Of a DNA stretch of 64,000 bases, positions 49,192-60,480 are shown piece by piece. The DNA is from Polytrichum commune (Eukaryota; Streptophyta; Polytrichopsida; Polytrichales; Polytrichaceae). The stretch lies in contig OX485807.1 in the NCBI GenBank assembly GCA_950295325.1, positions 20,059,666 to 20,123,665 on the forward strand. Direction: 5' to 3'. The position numbers and the translations under genes were made by a program. The notes below the pieces were generated by a model that was given only the letters and a program-made list of their open reading frames with translations, was not told the origin of the DNA and did no database searches. Position 1 is the first letter of the stretch; every line of letters begins with the position of its first letter.

Positions 49192-49633
49192 GCTGCTGAA
49201 AGCCTTCAAGCACAAGCATTCTCAGCCTTGCGGCCTAACTGCCGAAATCCTTCAAACCAACATTCTCAGCCTTCGGCCCAGCTGCCGAATCCTTCAAACC
49301 AGCATTCTCAGCCTTGCGGCCTAGCTATCGAATCCTTCAAACCAACATTCTCAGCCTTCGGATCAGCTGCCGAAATCCTTCAAACCAACATTCTCAGCCT
49401 TCGGCCCAGCTGCCGAATCCTTCAAACCAACATTCTCAGCCTTGCGGCCTAGCTGCCGAATCCTTCAAACCAACATTCTCAGCCTTGCGGCCTAGCTGTC
49501 GAATCCTTCAAACCAGAATTCTCAGCCTTCGGGTCAGCTGCCGAAATCCTTCAAACCAACATTCTCAGCCTTCGGCCTAGCTGCCGAATCCTTCAAACCA
49601 ACATTCTCAGCCTTCGGCCCAGCTGCCGAAATC
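49192..49633 (+). repeat. Minisatellite, ~10 units of 41-43 bp
   Basis: The unit is GCCGAATCCTTCAAACCAAC followed by ATTCTCAGCCTTCGGCCCAGCT, repeated about ten times with a partial final copy. Two alternating variants are seen (TTGCGGCCTA and TTCGGCCC at the unit end). Each unit junction can pair TTCGGC with GCCGAA. Frames across it read a PSNQHSQPSAQLP-type repeat, but one-base length changes break the frame, so coding is unlikely. A GA run follows at 49636-49657. Confidence 0.9.
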
Positions 49634-49657
49634 AAAGAGAGAGAGAGAGGGAGAGAG

Positions 49658-50235
49658 CACTCCAAAACCACACACCCCTTAACCCCTTTCCAACTAAAAA
49701 TAACTCAAGCCTATCCACTAAACCCTCAACCCCTAAACCAACGTGGGAAGGCCTCAATTCAAACAATTAAACCCCAAGGCCCTTCCCCTTTCTTAACACA
49801 CATACTATCAACTTAATTCAACCAACCCCCTAATGCCACTAATCCTTTAATTAACCACCCCACCTAAGCCTAAAGCCTAAACATAATTCCACACCAAGCC
49901 TCACTCTTTTTAATACTTTTTGTTGTTTTCAAGAACGATGTCAAATGCAACTTCAAGTGAATTCTAAGCATAAAACAAATATGAGCAACCATTTTGGGCT
50001 CATATCACCACAATAAACATACAATGATTCCCAAAACATGATGGCTTCCTCTTAGTGTAGAGACAAGATCGACATGAAAGATGACAATCTTTTCATTTAG
50101 AAAGGATGGAGAAGGATTGATACGTGCATCTCTAAGTCTTCATCCTTATAATTAACTAATTGACATTAAAAAACAACTAAGCAATCAATAGGTTTGACAT
50201 TGAACTCATAGCAATTATGTTATCTATCAAGTAGA
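49658..50235. other. Intergenic DNA, nothing recognised
   Basis: No gene or repeat boundary supported. Confidence 0.35.
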
Positions 50236-50239
50236 CGTG

Positions 50240-50480
50240 AGTAATTGGTTACGTAATGATACACCTATATTTGAGTGGTATGTTGTTTGGTGTGGCTCCA
50301 AAAAAATATGTGTTGAGCTATGAAAATTTTGAGGAAAGTGGCTATGGCCTCAATTTGGAAGTGTTAACCATCCCGTACTAATAGCATGTTTCATATTCTA
50401 TGAGAAGTGGGCTAGTTGGGAAAAAACAATAATAATAATAAATAAATAAATAACCATTAAAGATCCATCGACCTTATGTC
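50240..50480 (+). repeat. R1 copy with internal deletion
   Basis: Joins end A (ACACCTATATTTGAGTGGTA) to end B (CATGTTTCATATTCTATGAG, AGTGGGCTAGTTGGG) with the middle missing, followed by an AATA/AAT simple repeat (50427-50453). Confidence 0.6.
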
Positions 50481-51292
50481 CATGCATTTTTTTAGTGTAG
50501 AATCTCGAAAAGAACAAACTCTCCACATTATGACTACTTGATCGGTGTTGCATTCATCACCCACCACCTTTCCAGAACGGTGGGCAACAATGGAGAATGG
50601 CAAGGCGACGCAATGGTTGCCTCACCACCATCATGTTGTCCATTGTATATTAGACTATGTTTGGACCCATGTTTTCATGGTGGAGAACAATGGGACAACG
50701 GCCTCCCCACCCTCACCACAAATTCCATTGTATACAATAGACAACCCATTTCCGATAACCCCATCCCCCCATCTTAAATATAAAGAATGGTGGGGCAATG
50801 ATAAACCCCTAAAGCCGTGAAGTTCCACACATGTAGCCGTCAGTTTCTAACATGATGGAAACAACCATGAAAAATCACACATGTAGCCATCACATTTGAC
50901 ATGATGAAAAATATAAGTTAAAAGGACATGGATTTGGGCTCCTTGTACATGACCCTAATTGTCCTCAAACTTTTGTCAAAGAATTTTTGGAAATAGGTCG
51001 ACATGTGGTGGGTTGGGAGAGAACTTGCTTGTGGAAAATTACAATAATTTCATAACTTGAAAATAAATTGTGAATTTCTTTATGGTAAAACACTGTGAAA
51101 TTAATCTCCAAACCTGTGGAAACTCACTCTAGAATCACACATGTACTACACGTATGCGAAACTGCTTAAGTTATCCGAAATGGCTCTGTCTACTCGATAG
51201 ATTCTCAAGGAATGTCAAAACTTACCGCCCACACAGAGATAGGTTTCATACTTGGAGCTTGTTATAGACCTAAGCGAAGTAGAGCTGCCAAT
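50481..51292. other. Intergenic DNA, nothing recognised
   Basis: Short frames near 50540-50820 have no family signature and are not called. Confidence 0.35.
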
Positions 51293-51294
51293 TA

Positions 51295-51417
51295 CTCCCT
51301 TTGTCCCAAAACGATTGTCCTACTCCCCGGAGTTTCATGTCCCAAAATGTTTGTCCTACAAACATTTTGGGACATAAAACTCGGAGCAGTAGGACAAGCA
51401 TTTTTGGACAGAGGGAG
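51295..51417. mobile_element. Stowaway MITE with TA duplication
   Basis: CTCCCTTTGTCCCAAAACG at the left and TTTTTGGACAGAGGGAG at the right match the common plant Stowaway end CTCCCTCYGTCCC. TA flanks both ends (51293-51294 and 51418-51419). The centre is a near-perfect palindrome around GTCCCAAAATGTTTGT, so the whole 123-bp element can fold into one hairpin. Confidence 0.9.
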
Positions 51418-51689
51418 TACACCAACATGTAACCTAATCACATTGTTACTACTACCAAGAGCTACAGTGGCTCAGGGGATTTTTTGAATTAAAAAATTTT
51501 GCCGAATAAAATTGGAATTTCTAAACATCCTAGAAATTTGAATTTTTTCTATATCACATTCATTCTTATATGAGTAGACTTCAAGAAGCATGTCAGTTGT
51601 TGAAAAAAATAAAAATATGTTGTGCTGACATGGTATGATTGCACAATGTTGTACAACGACGTGATATATGAAGCGTCCTTATTGGGGGT

Positions 51690-52090
51690 TGAGCACCGTG
51701 GTTGTCTACTAGCTAAACTCATGGATGAAGGGGCTCTAGTAAATTTAACAAGCTCTCTCTTTCTCTTAGGTTGATGACCGTTTCATTCCAATCGGATCCC
51801 CACTAATCTAACATGGGTTTTTTTAATGTCATTTTTAGTCAAACATAGGTTTAAATGGTAAAAATAACAACATTTGAGGTGGAAATGGTTCATTGTGTTT
51901 TCACCTTCTGATGTACAAGTTTACTTAGACATCAAAAAGTTTGATGAGAGGGAATTGTTGCATATGGGTGTACATCTCATTTGTCTATGTTAGAAATTTG
52001 TCCTCTATAAGTTTGTGGTTGATTCGTCTCAATTGTGATGCGCTTTAGTAATTTGTGGTCTTTGAAATTTATTCCCACATCAAATCGACT
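51690..52090 (+). repeat. Dispersed repeat, pair with 42840-43210
   Basis: Second copy of the pair; see the partner for shared words. Ends are not resolved. Confidence 0.5.
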
Positions 52091-52101
52091 TTAAAATTGA
52101 C

Positions 52102-53406
52102 CTAGGGGGTACACATTGTTTTAGGACATTTTAGTGGGATGTGAGGTATGTGGGCCTGATGATGATGATGATGATGATAGAAACGTTGGCCTTGATTGGA
52201 GGCAAGCATGCATGGAGAGTCACTTTGCCCGCAGGCTATTGCCACCTTTCGGTGGTGGGACTCTATGTAACGAATCATGTAAACTTCACCAATAACTCTT
52301 CCCAACAAGGGATAAGAGGGGTGGGGGGGGGGGGGGTTTAAATGGGGGGAGCACTTTTGAGGGGGGTTGGAGGGCTTGGTTTCAAGTTTGTGTTTGTTAA
52401 GGATGATGGCAAAAACGGAGCGAGTGGTAGTGGTGAGTAATTGGGTTTGCATTGTTTTGAGGTGGTTGGGGAGTTTAAGGTGATCGGTAAGGATGTTGAG
52501 GGTGAAAGTGTGAATTCCTCCTCGTTTGCCCGTGGTTATGACAATGAGTGGCTGAATTTGCCAATTGCAAGCGGTGATGACGACAATGAGTGGGGTGTAT
52601 TTGTCAGTTTTCTTTTGTGCTATTATTTTTGAGAAACGGTTTTGGCAATATGTGAATTCGATGTTGGTAATGGGTTGGTTGGAAAAGGGGTTGTGGGTTT
52701 GGAGGCCTTCAATGAGAAGAATGTCTATGCGAAAGAGAGATGGGAAAATGCATTGGGTAGAGGGACAAATGCAGGGGGGTAGTCAACATGGGATAGTGTT
52801 GTCATTGGAGGTAGTAGAGGCATTTCCATTGACTATGGTGATGGGAGAGTAGGAGTTGTCGAATGTGTTCTAGGCCCTTGTTATGTTTGTATGTGTGCAA
52901 TCCCTTAAGGATAGAGTGAGTCCAATTTGCAAGAACGTGGGGCCATGTGTTGAGGTTGGAGTTTCCCCATGGTGGGGGCGGGGGGGAGTGAAATAGTGAA
53001 CATAATTGGGAACATAATGTTTTGGGCTAGAAGAGGTGTTTGTGACAATTGCCCATGCATTGAGCATTGCGGACTTTGAGTGTTTCGGTAATGTGGGAAT
53101 TTGGGATGGTGGAGATGATCCAAAAGGTGTTGGAGGGATTGTGGTCCAATGAGGTGTTATATGTCCATCTATGTAGGGTTAGGTGGCAAGGGGCGTCTTC
53201 TTGGGTGAGGCGTTGCTTGTAAAAGAGGGGAAGTTGCATGTCAAGGTTTCGGAGGGGCCTTTCTAGAAGTTTTTACTATATAGGCAGTGGGGGTAGGCGT
53301 GGTAAGTGTGAATGGCTTTGCCGTCATGGGCGTCAAGAGGAGCCTTGGTGCAGGACTTGGCAAGGGTGTCAGCCACGTCGTTGCCTTGGACGCCCGTACG
53401 TTGCAT
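52102..53406 (-). pseudogene. LINE (non-LTR retrotransposon) relic: RNase H tail and C-terminal region
   Basis: Read on the minus strand, 53406-53263 encodes VQGNDVADTLAKSCTKAP, matching the C-terminal GNexADxLAK motif of RNase H. The next block (to 53027) reads TLKVRNAQCMGNCHKHLF. About 52960-52830 gives ANWTHSILKGLHTYKHNKGL, like the LINE region after RNase H. A long open stretch from 52725 down to 52102 gives RIDILLIEGL, ITNIEFTYCQNRF and PLIVITTGKRGGIHTF, matching the extreme C-terminus of plant and algal LINE polyproteins. Frameshifts and stops separate the blocks, and the upstream reverse transcriptase is absent, so it is a 5'-truncated dead copy. A CAT/ATC simple repeat (52157-52178) lies in the 3' part. 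Family identity rests on motif memory, not a search. Confidence 0.7.
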
Positions 53407-54361
53407 GAAAAAACCAACTAGTAAATGACACCAATTGCGACATCATAAATCTATAACGCCCAACTTCTCTCACAAAAAATAACAAATAATGTTAGGGTTT
53501 ACAAGCAAGCACTCAACAAGACAAACAGACTTGGTGACCCCTAAACACACAACATTCACTGTCGTTCCATACCCTCCAAAAGTGGCTCCTCCAAACCAAA
53601 CAAAAACAAAAACAAAAACAAAAAACCACAACCCACTTCGGTCGATTAGTCCTTCAGGGCCTTAACACCCCACATGAAAACCGTAACTTATGAGAAGTAC
53701 GCTCATCATATGCAACAATACCCCCTCTCTCTCTCTCCCTCTCTCTCGCTTTCCTTAAAGTTGTCAGGCCATGAGCGACTCATCGCATACTACAGGGCCG
53801 TTATCCCAGATATTAGAGCCACCAAATCCACCCTTCAGGTTCAAACTGATAAATGTCACATATTAAGTTCCCACACCAACATGCCATGTTGTCCCAACCC
53901 CACCCCACCCTGCCTTGCCTGCCCTGCCTGCCCTGCCCTGCCTGCGACTCGATGATTATGAGGAGCCGTTCAGGTTGCTGCTGCTGCTGCTGGTTTGGGT
54001 GAAGTTAAAGGTGGCCGAGGGGAGGGGAGGGGGCCGACCCCCTCCTGACCATCCCGAAAGAACCAGAAGTTAATGCCCACGGCATGGGCAGCAGTCCCAT
54101 GGGATGTGGATCAAGCCCCCCTCGCAACAGAGTCCAGGTTCACTTCCATCCATCCATACGTTCATCCATTCCTATGTTCATTCATCCATCCGCTCTGTTC
54201 CATTCACTCAGAGGGTACACCAAATCTAAGACCTGGCAGGGCCTCCCGATTCGCACTGTAACTGCTCCCCATCACCCCACCCACCTCCCCTCCCCTCCCG
54301 CCTTTCAAGCCTCCGTCCGGCAGGGGGCCGGCTGCAGGCCTTTTGTTTTCAAAAGCCCAGC

Positions 54362-54362
<1 letters not shown>

Positions 54363-54393
<31 letters not shown>
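54363..54393. repeat. (GA)n microsatellite
   Basis: About 15 perfect GA units. Confidence 0.9.
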
Positions 54394-54396
<3 letters not shown>

Positions 54397-54472
54397 ATAC
54401 CGGCCGTAAACCATCACACCATATGAGTGAGTGAGTGTTTTCCCCGTAACCGGTGTGGGTTATCATTTGGGG

Positions 54473-54500
54473 TTTGTTGTTGTTGTTGTTGTTGTTGTTG
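54473..54500. repeat. (GTT)n microsatellite
   Basis: About nine perfect GTT units. Confidence 0.9.
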
Positions 54501-54924
54501 TATTTTTTTGCCGACACGATCGTTTCTTGACCAACGAGGTTGTGTCGTATTTTTTGGTGTGAACGTGAACTGCGTATGTTGTTTGGGTGAAGAACGACAC
54601 TCTCGGTAGAGAACTATAGCAACATGTGACTCCAAATGGTGACCCAAGTGGATTAGACACGGTGGTGTGGTCATAGTACGTGTGTTCTCCCTCTTTATAT
54701 TGAGCGTTAACTTCCTGAGAGGTCCGTTTTGAGTTTACAAATTGGCTTTTGAAGGCAACTCCGTCCAAAAGGGAGGTGCTAGGAAGGTCGCAATAGGTGT
54801 CGGTGTGTTCCTCGTTGAAATTTGCTTGTCAAAGGTGAGGATCCCATTCCGATATGAAAAGACGGTTGTTCACAAGATTCATTATCATTTTTGAAGTCAA
54901 GAATGAGCTAACGTACCTAGGATC

Positions 54925-54965
54925 TTGATTGATTATGCCCAACAATCTTCCCTACGGATTTCAAG
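54925..54965 (-). repeat. Short fragment of the AACCGGTT foldback family
   Basis: AGGATCTTGATTGATTATGC then CCAACAATCTTCCCTA matches the outer arm of 38561-39508 as found at 28110-28150. Only about 40 bp is preserved. Confidence 0.4.
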
Positions 54966-55129
54966 AGACATAGCATTACTCAACTCCTCGGATGCATTCC
55001 GTGGGATCATGTATCGGGTGAGCATAAATCTCCTTTGATTTCAAGAATTCCATGTTACGCACTGTGGAGTTCCCAACAAACAACTGTACATGATCGGATT
55101 TTTTTAAGTGCAACTTTGTTCACTAGAAA

Positions 55130-55590
55130 GAGACCATCGTCTAGTTGCTTAGTAATGTTATGAAATGTCATATTCTCCAAAATCCATATTCTCAGTAATA
55201 TGACATTTTGGCCTCAAATCTCATATTACCAAAGTTCTTCAAGAAAATAGCCTATTTGAAAGTAAAAAGGAGATATCATATAACAAAGACACATAAGTAT
55301 GAAACAACACTTGTACTGAAGAATATATGCTCAACAACGTTCCTTCATACTTACAAGATTCTCCGCACATCACAAGAACTAACCACTTATGAAGCTTGAA
55401 ACACATTTGGGTCCCATCACTCATGCACATTGATTACCTCGATTATACGACACATCAAACCTCCAAAAATGTCATATCACGAGCATCGTGATCGTAGTAT
55501 GGAGGTAAACCAACACTAGAAAGTATGGTCGACGGAAAAACGGTTGAGGTGTCGTAGAAATCGGGGGTCGTAATGTGGAGGGTAGAGTGT
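55130..55590. repeat. Repeat with ATATGACA inverted motifs, related to 2695-3475
   Basis: AAATGTCATATTCTCC and AATATGACATTTTGG form an inverted pair, and ATTATACGACACATC, GTCGTAGAAATCGGGGGTCG and GTCGTAATGTGGAGGG echo the block at 2695-3475. Boundaries unresolved. Confidence 0.35.
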
Positions 55591-56094
55591 TAGTAGTCAC
55601 ACACGATGAGAATACACAAGTATAAGGAGAAGTATGAGTACTCTATCATGATTTCCCCATACAACTACTACTACTACTTCTCTCATGCGCCTGTGGTCCT
55701 CCAATTGGGGGCCATCTCGTACTACTACTACTACTACGTTACAGCAGTGAGCACAGAGGGCATCAGATGATGCATCAGGTATGTTCTTTGGTGCGTGTAC
55801 TTTTTAAGTAGAATATTATGAGGTTGGTTATGTGGAATTCTTGGTGCTCCTAAAAGTCTAACACTTGCCGTGTCTTTTTCTTTGGAAATGCCACGCGAGA
55901 TGATGAGATCATCGGTATAAGTGCATGGCTCGATGATTCTTATGAGGACGCACTGTTGACAACATGAGTTGGAAACATAAGGTGTGTGTGTGTATAAGAT
56001 GCGATTTTCGATGCGTTTTTATTTATTTGATGTTCTCCGACTTCTACCGATTAGGTTTCCATGGAAGAAAAAAATGCGTGTTATAATTAGTAGA
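55591..56094. other. Intergenic DNA with CTA repeats
   Basis: CTA trinucleotide runs at about 55664-55679 and 55718-55736. No gene supported. Confidence 0.35.
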
Positions 56095-56350
56095 TCCATG
56101 ATGGAGTTTCAACAAGAATCAGAGTGGAAATCGGACTTCCCGCTGGTTTAGTAACGATCGTCGAAAGTGCGTGTTTGTTGCTTCCTTTAGCTGAATACTT
56201 AGGTTCGTTCCAGTGTGTTCACTATTGAGTGTGGAGGAGTTGATAAAATATCAAGAAGACGTAGTCCAATTTCTTTTAAATGTGAGTTTTGGTGTCATTT
56301 GTTCTTTGATCTTCATTTAACCATACACCAATTAAATGTAGGTGTTTGAT
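56095..56350 (+). repeat. Dispersed repeat, pair with 35430-35690
   Basis: Second copy; shares GTGGAAATCGGAC, GTGTTCACTATTGAGTGTGG and GTAGTCCAATTTCTTTT with the first. Confidence 0.6.
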
Positions 56351-56429
56351 CAAGAAAAGTCACCAAATTGCACCCGCACGCCTCAAGGTGTGTGGGTTTT
56401 ATAATGTGGTTGATTTTTTTTTATAGTAG

Positions 56430-57130
56430 ACAACTTTATTTTGGAGTGGTATATGGCAAGGCTTGTGGTTAAGAATGGGCCTCTAAAAAGACGACATGTT
56501 ATGATGAGATTGGACTATGCGCTTAACATAAAAACTTCATTCTAGGTTCAATAGTTAAGCCCATTGGGAGGGTTTACGCGATCAAGACATCATCTGATCT
56601 TGTAAATGGAAAGTGTTGAACCCTCACTTTAGTTTTTCTACAACTTTTGCATCTCAACTTGATGCTAAGATACGACAATGACAATAAATGTCAAGGCAAA
56701 TACCTTGGTTCGTGGTCATAAAGGATGGTAGTCTCCAAGGTTTTGTCAATTTGCATATATGGTATGGTCTTTGTGTGGGCTCCTTCTCCTTGTCTCTCTC
56801 CCAAGCTCGGTTGGGGGTCGGTGAGTTGTTTTGTGAGCATGATTTTATCTTTCAATGCAACATTGTCATACGATGACAAGGAGGAAGATAAATCTTCTTG
56901 ATAACAATCGTCAACTAGAATAGACAGTGAGCTTTATGAGCTTACTTGATTTGATCCAACAACCAAAATTTATATGTGGAGTTGGAAATACCCACAATAG
57001 GGTCACATACCTTAAATGTATCAAGGACAAGTTCCTTGACAAAATCATCAAGGTGAAGGAGCACTCACACATAATTCTACTTGAGTGGTTGTCTTTATGC
57101 TTTGACCAACCTTCTCTCACAAGTTAGGGT
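56430..57130 (+). repeat. Long R1 end-A copy
   Basis: GAGTGGTATATGGCAAGGCT, TGGTTAAGAATGG, GTTATGATGAGATTGGACTA and, further on, TATGTGGAGTTGGAAATACC match 17440-17740 over about 600 bp. A GTGGAGTTGG-type block in the copy's 3' part is shared with 17700. Confidence 0.55.
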
Positions 57131-58838
57131 GTATCTACTTTTAATTTATTTAAAAATGTGCATTTTAAAATACTCAACAAATTTCAACGCACTTTTTAAT
57201 GTTTTTTATTATAAATTCGCTACTACAGTCAATCCATGCCAATAGGGTGAATATAAACACGTGCAACTTTGCCAATTGTTCCATATTATCATATAGTATT
57301 AGTATATTCAAACTCAATGGCATTGCTTGAGCCCTAAGCCATGCCACACAAATTGGCGAATACCATAATATGGATGTTGCATTAGGGGGACGATCGGCGC
57401 AATCTTGGATCAATACTTGGGCAGAGAAGAGCTCGAATAACTGATCATGCAAGAGGGGAATGTTTTCAAAAATGATTTGCCAAGGACCTCACATGTTGAT
57501 GTCTTCAATGATTTTCAATTCAAAAAACATTAATTTTTTTTGAAATATTTTAAAATGTATTATACAATTCCGCCTTTGACCTCTAGAATAAAAAATACAA
57601 CACCAGTCAAAAGCACATAACAAAATGTTTTTGCACTAGATGTGGTTATAGTTGAAGAAAGGATTTGACCTCAATTGTTGTCAATGCTCGGATTAGATGT
57701 GGTTGCCCAATGCCATCCAACATCAAGAGATGTTAGTAGCCTCGTCGACTTCCCCATCAACTGGCCAGCTTGCCTAAAAAGGAGATAGGGAGAGAGAGAA
57801 CTTTTTGATCCACCTGATTTTTTTAGCTCGATTGGTAACATTGATAAGTCAATGTTATTGGTTTCTTTTTTCTTTTTTCTTTTTTTATAAGCTTTCTATA
57901 TCCATGTCCCAATACATGTGATAGTCATTCCATCATCATATTAAATGGAGATGTCAACAACAATGTTGACCAACCCATCACATTGACAACCTAGATTTAT
58001 GTAATTCGTGCAAAGGAGAGAGAAATTGTTTTGTCAAAGTTAATTAAACTTGTAGCTTGACCTTCCTCTTTTCATAGACATTAGCCTTCTCATTCTTGTG
58101 CATAGCAAAACTATGGTGGGTAGGTGGAATTTTGTCCCTTGCATAACTAGTCACCTCCAAGTTAGTTCAGTATCACACAAAATCAACCCTTCATAGTGAA
58201 GGCCAATGTATTATACTCGAGTCACTTTAAGAAACATTCAATGAAGTCTTGCTAATTGATCAACCCCTAAGTAGCTTGTTTGTTTCAACCACACTAGGTG
58301 AAAGGTTGAGAATGTGAAGGCATTTGCATACAAGGTAGTTCAAGGGCTTGATATGAAGTTTGTACACAAAGATCTAAATGTAGATCTACCTTCAATGATG
58401 AATTCCAATAGAAATAAAAAATTCACCGAGGATGTGCTTTCCTTTGTCATAAATTGAGGGTGTTGACCTTACCTATTGGCAAGTTCATCATGCAAAATAG
58501 TGACATTCCCAACTTGCTATTTGGGTATAGACAATCCACGTCCCTTCTCTTCCTTTATAGTGAGAGGGGATAGTCATATCCAAACGTACTAGGTGGTTGA
58601 AATTAGGTGGTCTACTATTTTCAAGAAGATCTTGTGGTCTCTTCTATTCAATGCATTTTTAATAACAACGGGATATCCAATGTATTGGAGGTAACAATAC
58701 AACTAGGTCACCAGACAAAAATGATCGTGCTCTAGTGGGCCATGTTGACGATTGGACTAAACTCTAAACAATGTTGCTAAGAACAAGTAACCAAAAAGAC
58801 CAACTACATGGAAAAATTGAAACATCAAGACAAGACCC
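57131..58838. other. Intergenic DNA, nothing recognised
   Basis: No gene, RNA or element boundary supported. Confidence 0.35.
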
Positions 58839-58911
58839 AACACACACACACACAACAAAATAATCATAATCATAATAATCATAATCATAATCATGAACAT
58901 GAACATGATTT
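58839..58911. repeat. (CA)n followed by an AATCAT/GAACAT simple repeat
   Basis: A CA run is followed by AATCAT units that change into GAACAT units. Confidence 0.85.
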
Positions 58912-58934
58912 GGAACATATTACATAACATTGTA

Positions 58935-59031
58935 GGCCCTAGGAATATAACCATGGGATGTTGGGATCTCATCTAAATGTGAATCTTCTTGCACAAGGTT
59001 TTGTATCCCATGGTTATATTCCTAGGGGGCC
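58935..59031. repeat. Imperfect 25-bp inverted repeat with ~45-nt loop
   Basis: GGCCCTAGGAATATAACCAT at 58935, continuing GGGAT, is matched by ATCCCATGGTTATATTCCTAGG ending near 59031, with a 2-nt bulge. It could be a small foldback element or a hairpin transcript source. Confidence 0.75.
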
Positions 59032-59039
59032 CATAGAGT

Positions 59040-59690
59040 GAATGCACATTGTTGATTATGCACTAACAAGTTGCAATCTCCTCACACTCTCAAAGACGGG
59101 GCGAGAGGCTTGCCATGGATGGGACATTCTTTTTTATCACAGGAGCAAATTAAAGCATTCCACGAAGACCCCAAGTCTTGTTGAATTGGTGAAGGTGCCA
59201 ATCCATTCCAACCAGTGTAAGCTCGATTTTCCCAAATTGTTAATTGTCAAATGAGTCCACCATAGTCAATTAGGTCTTGCCATTATGTGATCTCAATCTT
59301 TGAGCTTGACCATATCTCCCGGTCAAAAATCATGCTATGCTTGCAAATCCAGGTCTCATGGAGTGCTCATAAATTGGCCAAAAATCGTGGATAGACAAAA
59401 GCAAATAACTTAAGCATGTTATATTTTGAACCAAGCTAACTATCTTTTTAAGCTCTTGAAGTGTTGCTCGGACATTGTCTTAGATCAATTTTGATATATG
59501 TGTGTGTGAACTGAGTTATGTATGTGTGTGTTTGAAACTATTTAAGGTCATTATTCATGTATCTTATAAGCTATTTTATAGTTGTGAGGTTCCAATGTAG
59601 GAATGCAGCTAAGATTGCCATTGAGTTTGATGCCTAACTTACCACCAATCAATCAGTTGTTACCAAACAATCTGCTTGGACTAAGGGCCA
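59040..59690. other. Intergenic DNA, nothing recognised
   Basis: No gene or repeat boundary supported. Confidence 0.35.
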
Positions 59691-59694
59691 CTTC

Positions 59695-60184
59695 ACACAC
59701 GAGCCAAGAGCCGTGACCATGAAATTGCGAGAACCCAAAAGAAAGTGTCCAAAGGCCGTCCCAAGACACATCCAAAATCATGTAGTGTGGTCATGGATCC
59801 TCAAGTGTAGTGTGAAGTTGTATGTGACTAGACCCTCAACTTAATGCTATTTCAATGAATTTCTATTCATGCGGGTCCTCACACATGATAAAATAGAATA
59901 AACCAACGGTTGTGAGCTGTTGGAGTGCCATGGTCTCCCGGTTTTGTGTTAGGCCTACCTTCAAGAGGTGGTTTCTGAAAATAGTCCAAGTGACCATGAA
60001 CACATGATCCATTTGATGCCATGTAGGAATCCATGTAGACTTTACATCCATCTTGCATTCACATACTCCGTTGGTCCCTCAAGCGTAGTGCGCAGCGAAC
60101 TTGGACCGGCTCCACCTTTTCCACCAACGAGAGTACTTGAAGTGTAATGGTCACGGGCTCTCAGTCTTGTGTGTGAAGTGGCCC
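59695..60184 (-). mobile_element. Harbinger-like MITE, GGGCCACTTC family, copy 3 with TAA duplication
   Basis: The left end GGGCCACTTCACACACGAG and right end TTGTGTGTGAAGTGGCCC are inverted repeats, flanked by TAA on both sides (59692-59694 and 60185-60187). The 490-bp copy lies in reverse orientation relative to copies 1 and 2. It carries the matching open stretch at 59863-60051. Confidence 0.85.
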
Positions 60185-60214
60185 TAAGGTATTGGCACCT
60201 TACGTGGTCACTCT

Positions 60215-60480
60215 CCTTGTTTGGACACCTATATATGAGTTCCATATGACAAGGCTCATAGTCAAGAATGGACACCAAAAAAAATAAAAAATACAAAAAT
60301 ACAAAAATTACAATGAGATTGGATAATGTGCACAAAAGATCATTAATCATCTTAGGTTGAAAGCGAGCATAAATGGGAAGGCCTTAACTATGTAAGGTAG
60401 AAGTGCCCAATACTATCAATGACCCCAATTTTCATGACCTGTAATTCATCCCAAAGTCAAGCTACGTATCTCAACATGAA
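60215..60480 (+). repeat. R1 end-A fragment
   Basis: GGACACCTATATATGAGTTC, CAAGGCTCATAGTCAAGAAT and TACAATGAGATTGGATAATG match the end-A block, with an ATACAAAA-rich insertion. Confidence 0.5.

Larger units (their letters stand above)
53407..55129. other. GC-richer stretch with many microsatellites, no gene supported
   Basis: Contains ACAAAA (53598-53625), CT (about 53721-53750), CTGCC-type (about 53905-53945), CTG (about 53980), GA (54363-54393) and GTT (54473-54500) runs. Composition resembles plant 5' leader or promoter DNA, but no open frame with a known domain was found; the longest frames are repeats or low complexity. Confidence 0.4.

Noticed and set aside
49228-49580. Repeat peptide frames over the minisatellite
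   Set aside because: Unit lengths of 41-43 bp shift the frame between units, so a continuous repeat protein is not maintained.
49192-49633. CRISPR-like repeat array
   Set aside because: Units are contiguous without unique spacers, and the surroundings are plant-like; it is a minisatellite.
54084-54434. 116-codon plus frame
   Set aside because: Includes a GA microsatellite read as RERERERE and simple H/P-rich sequence; no domain.
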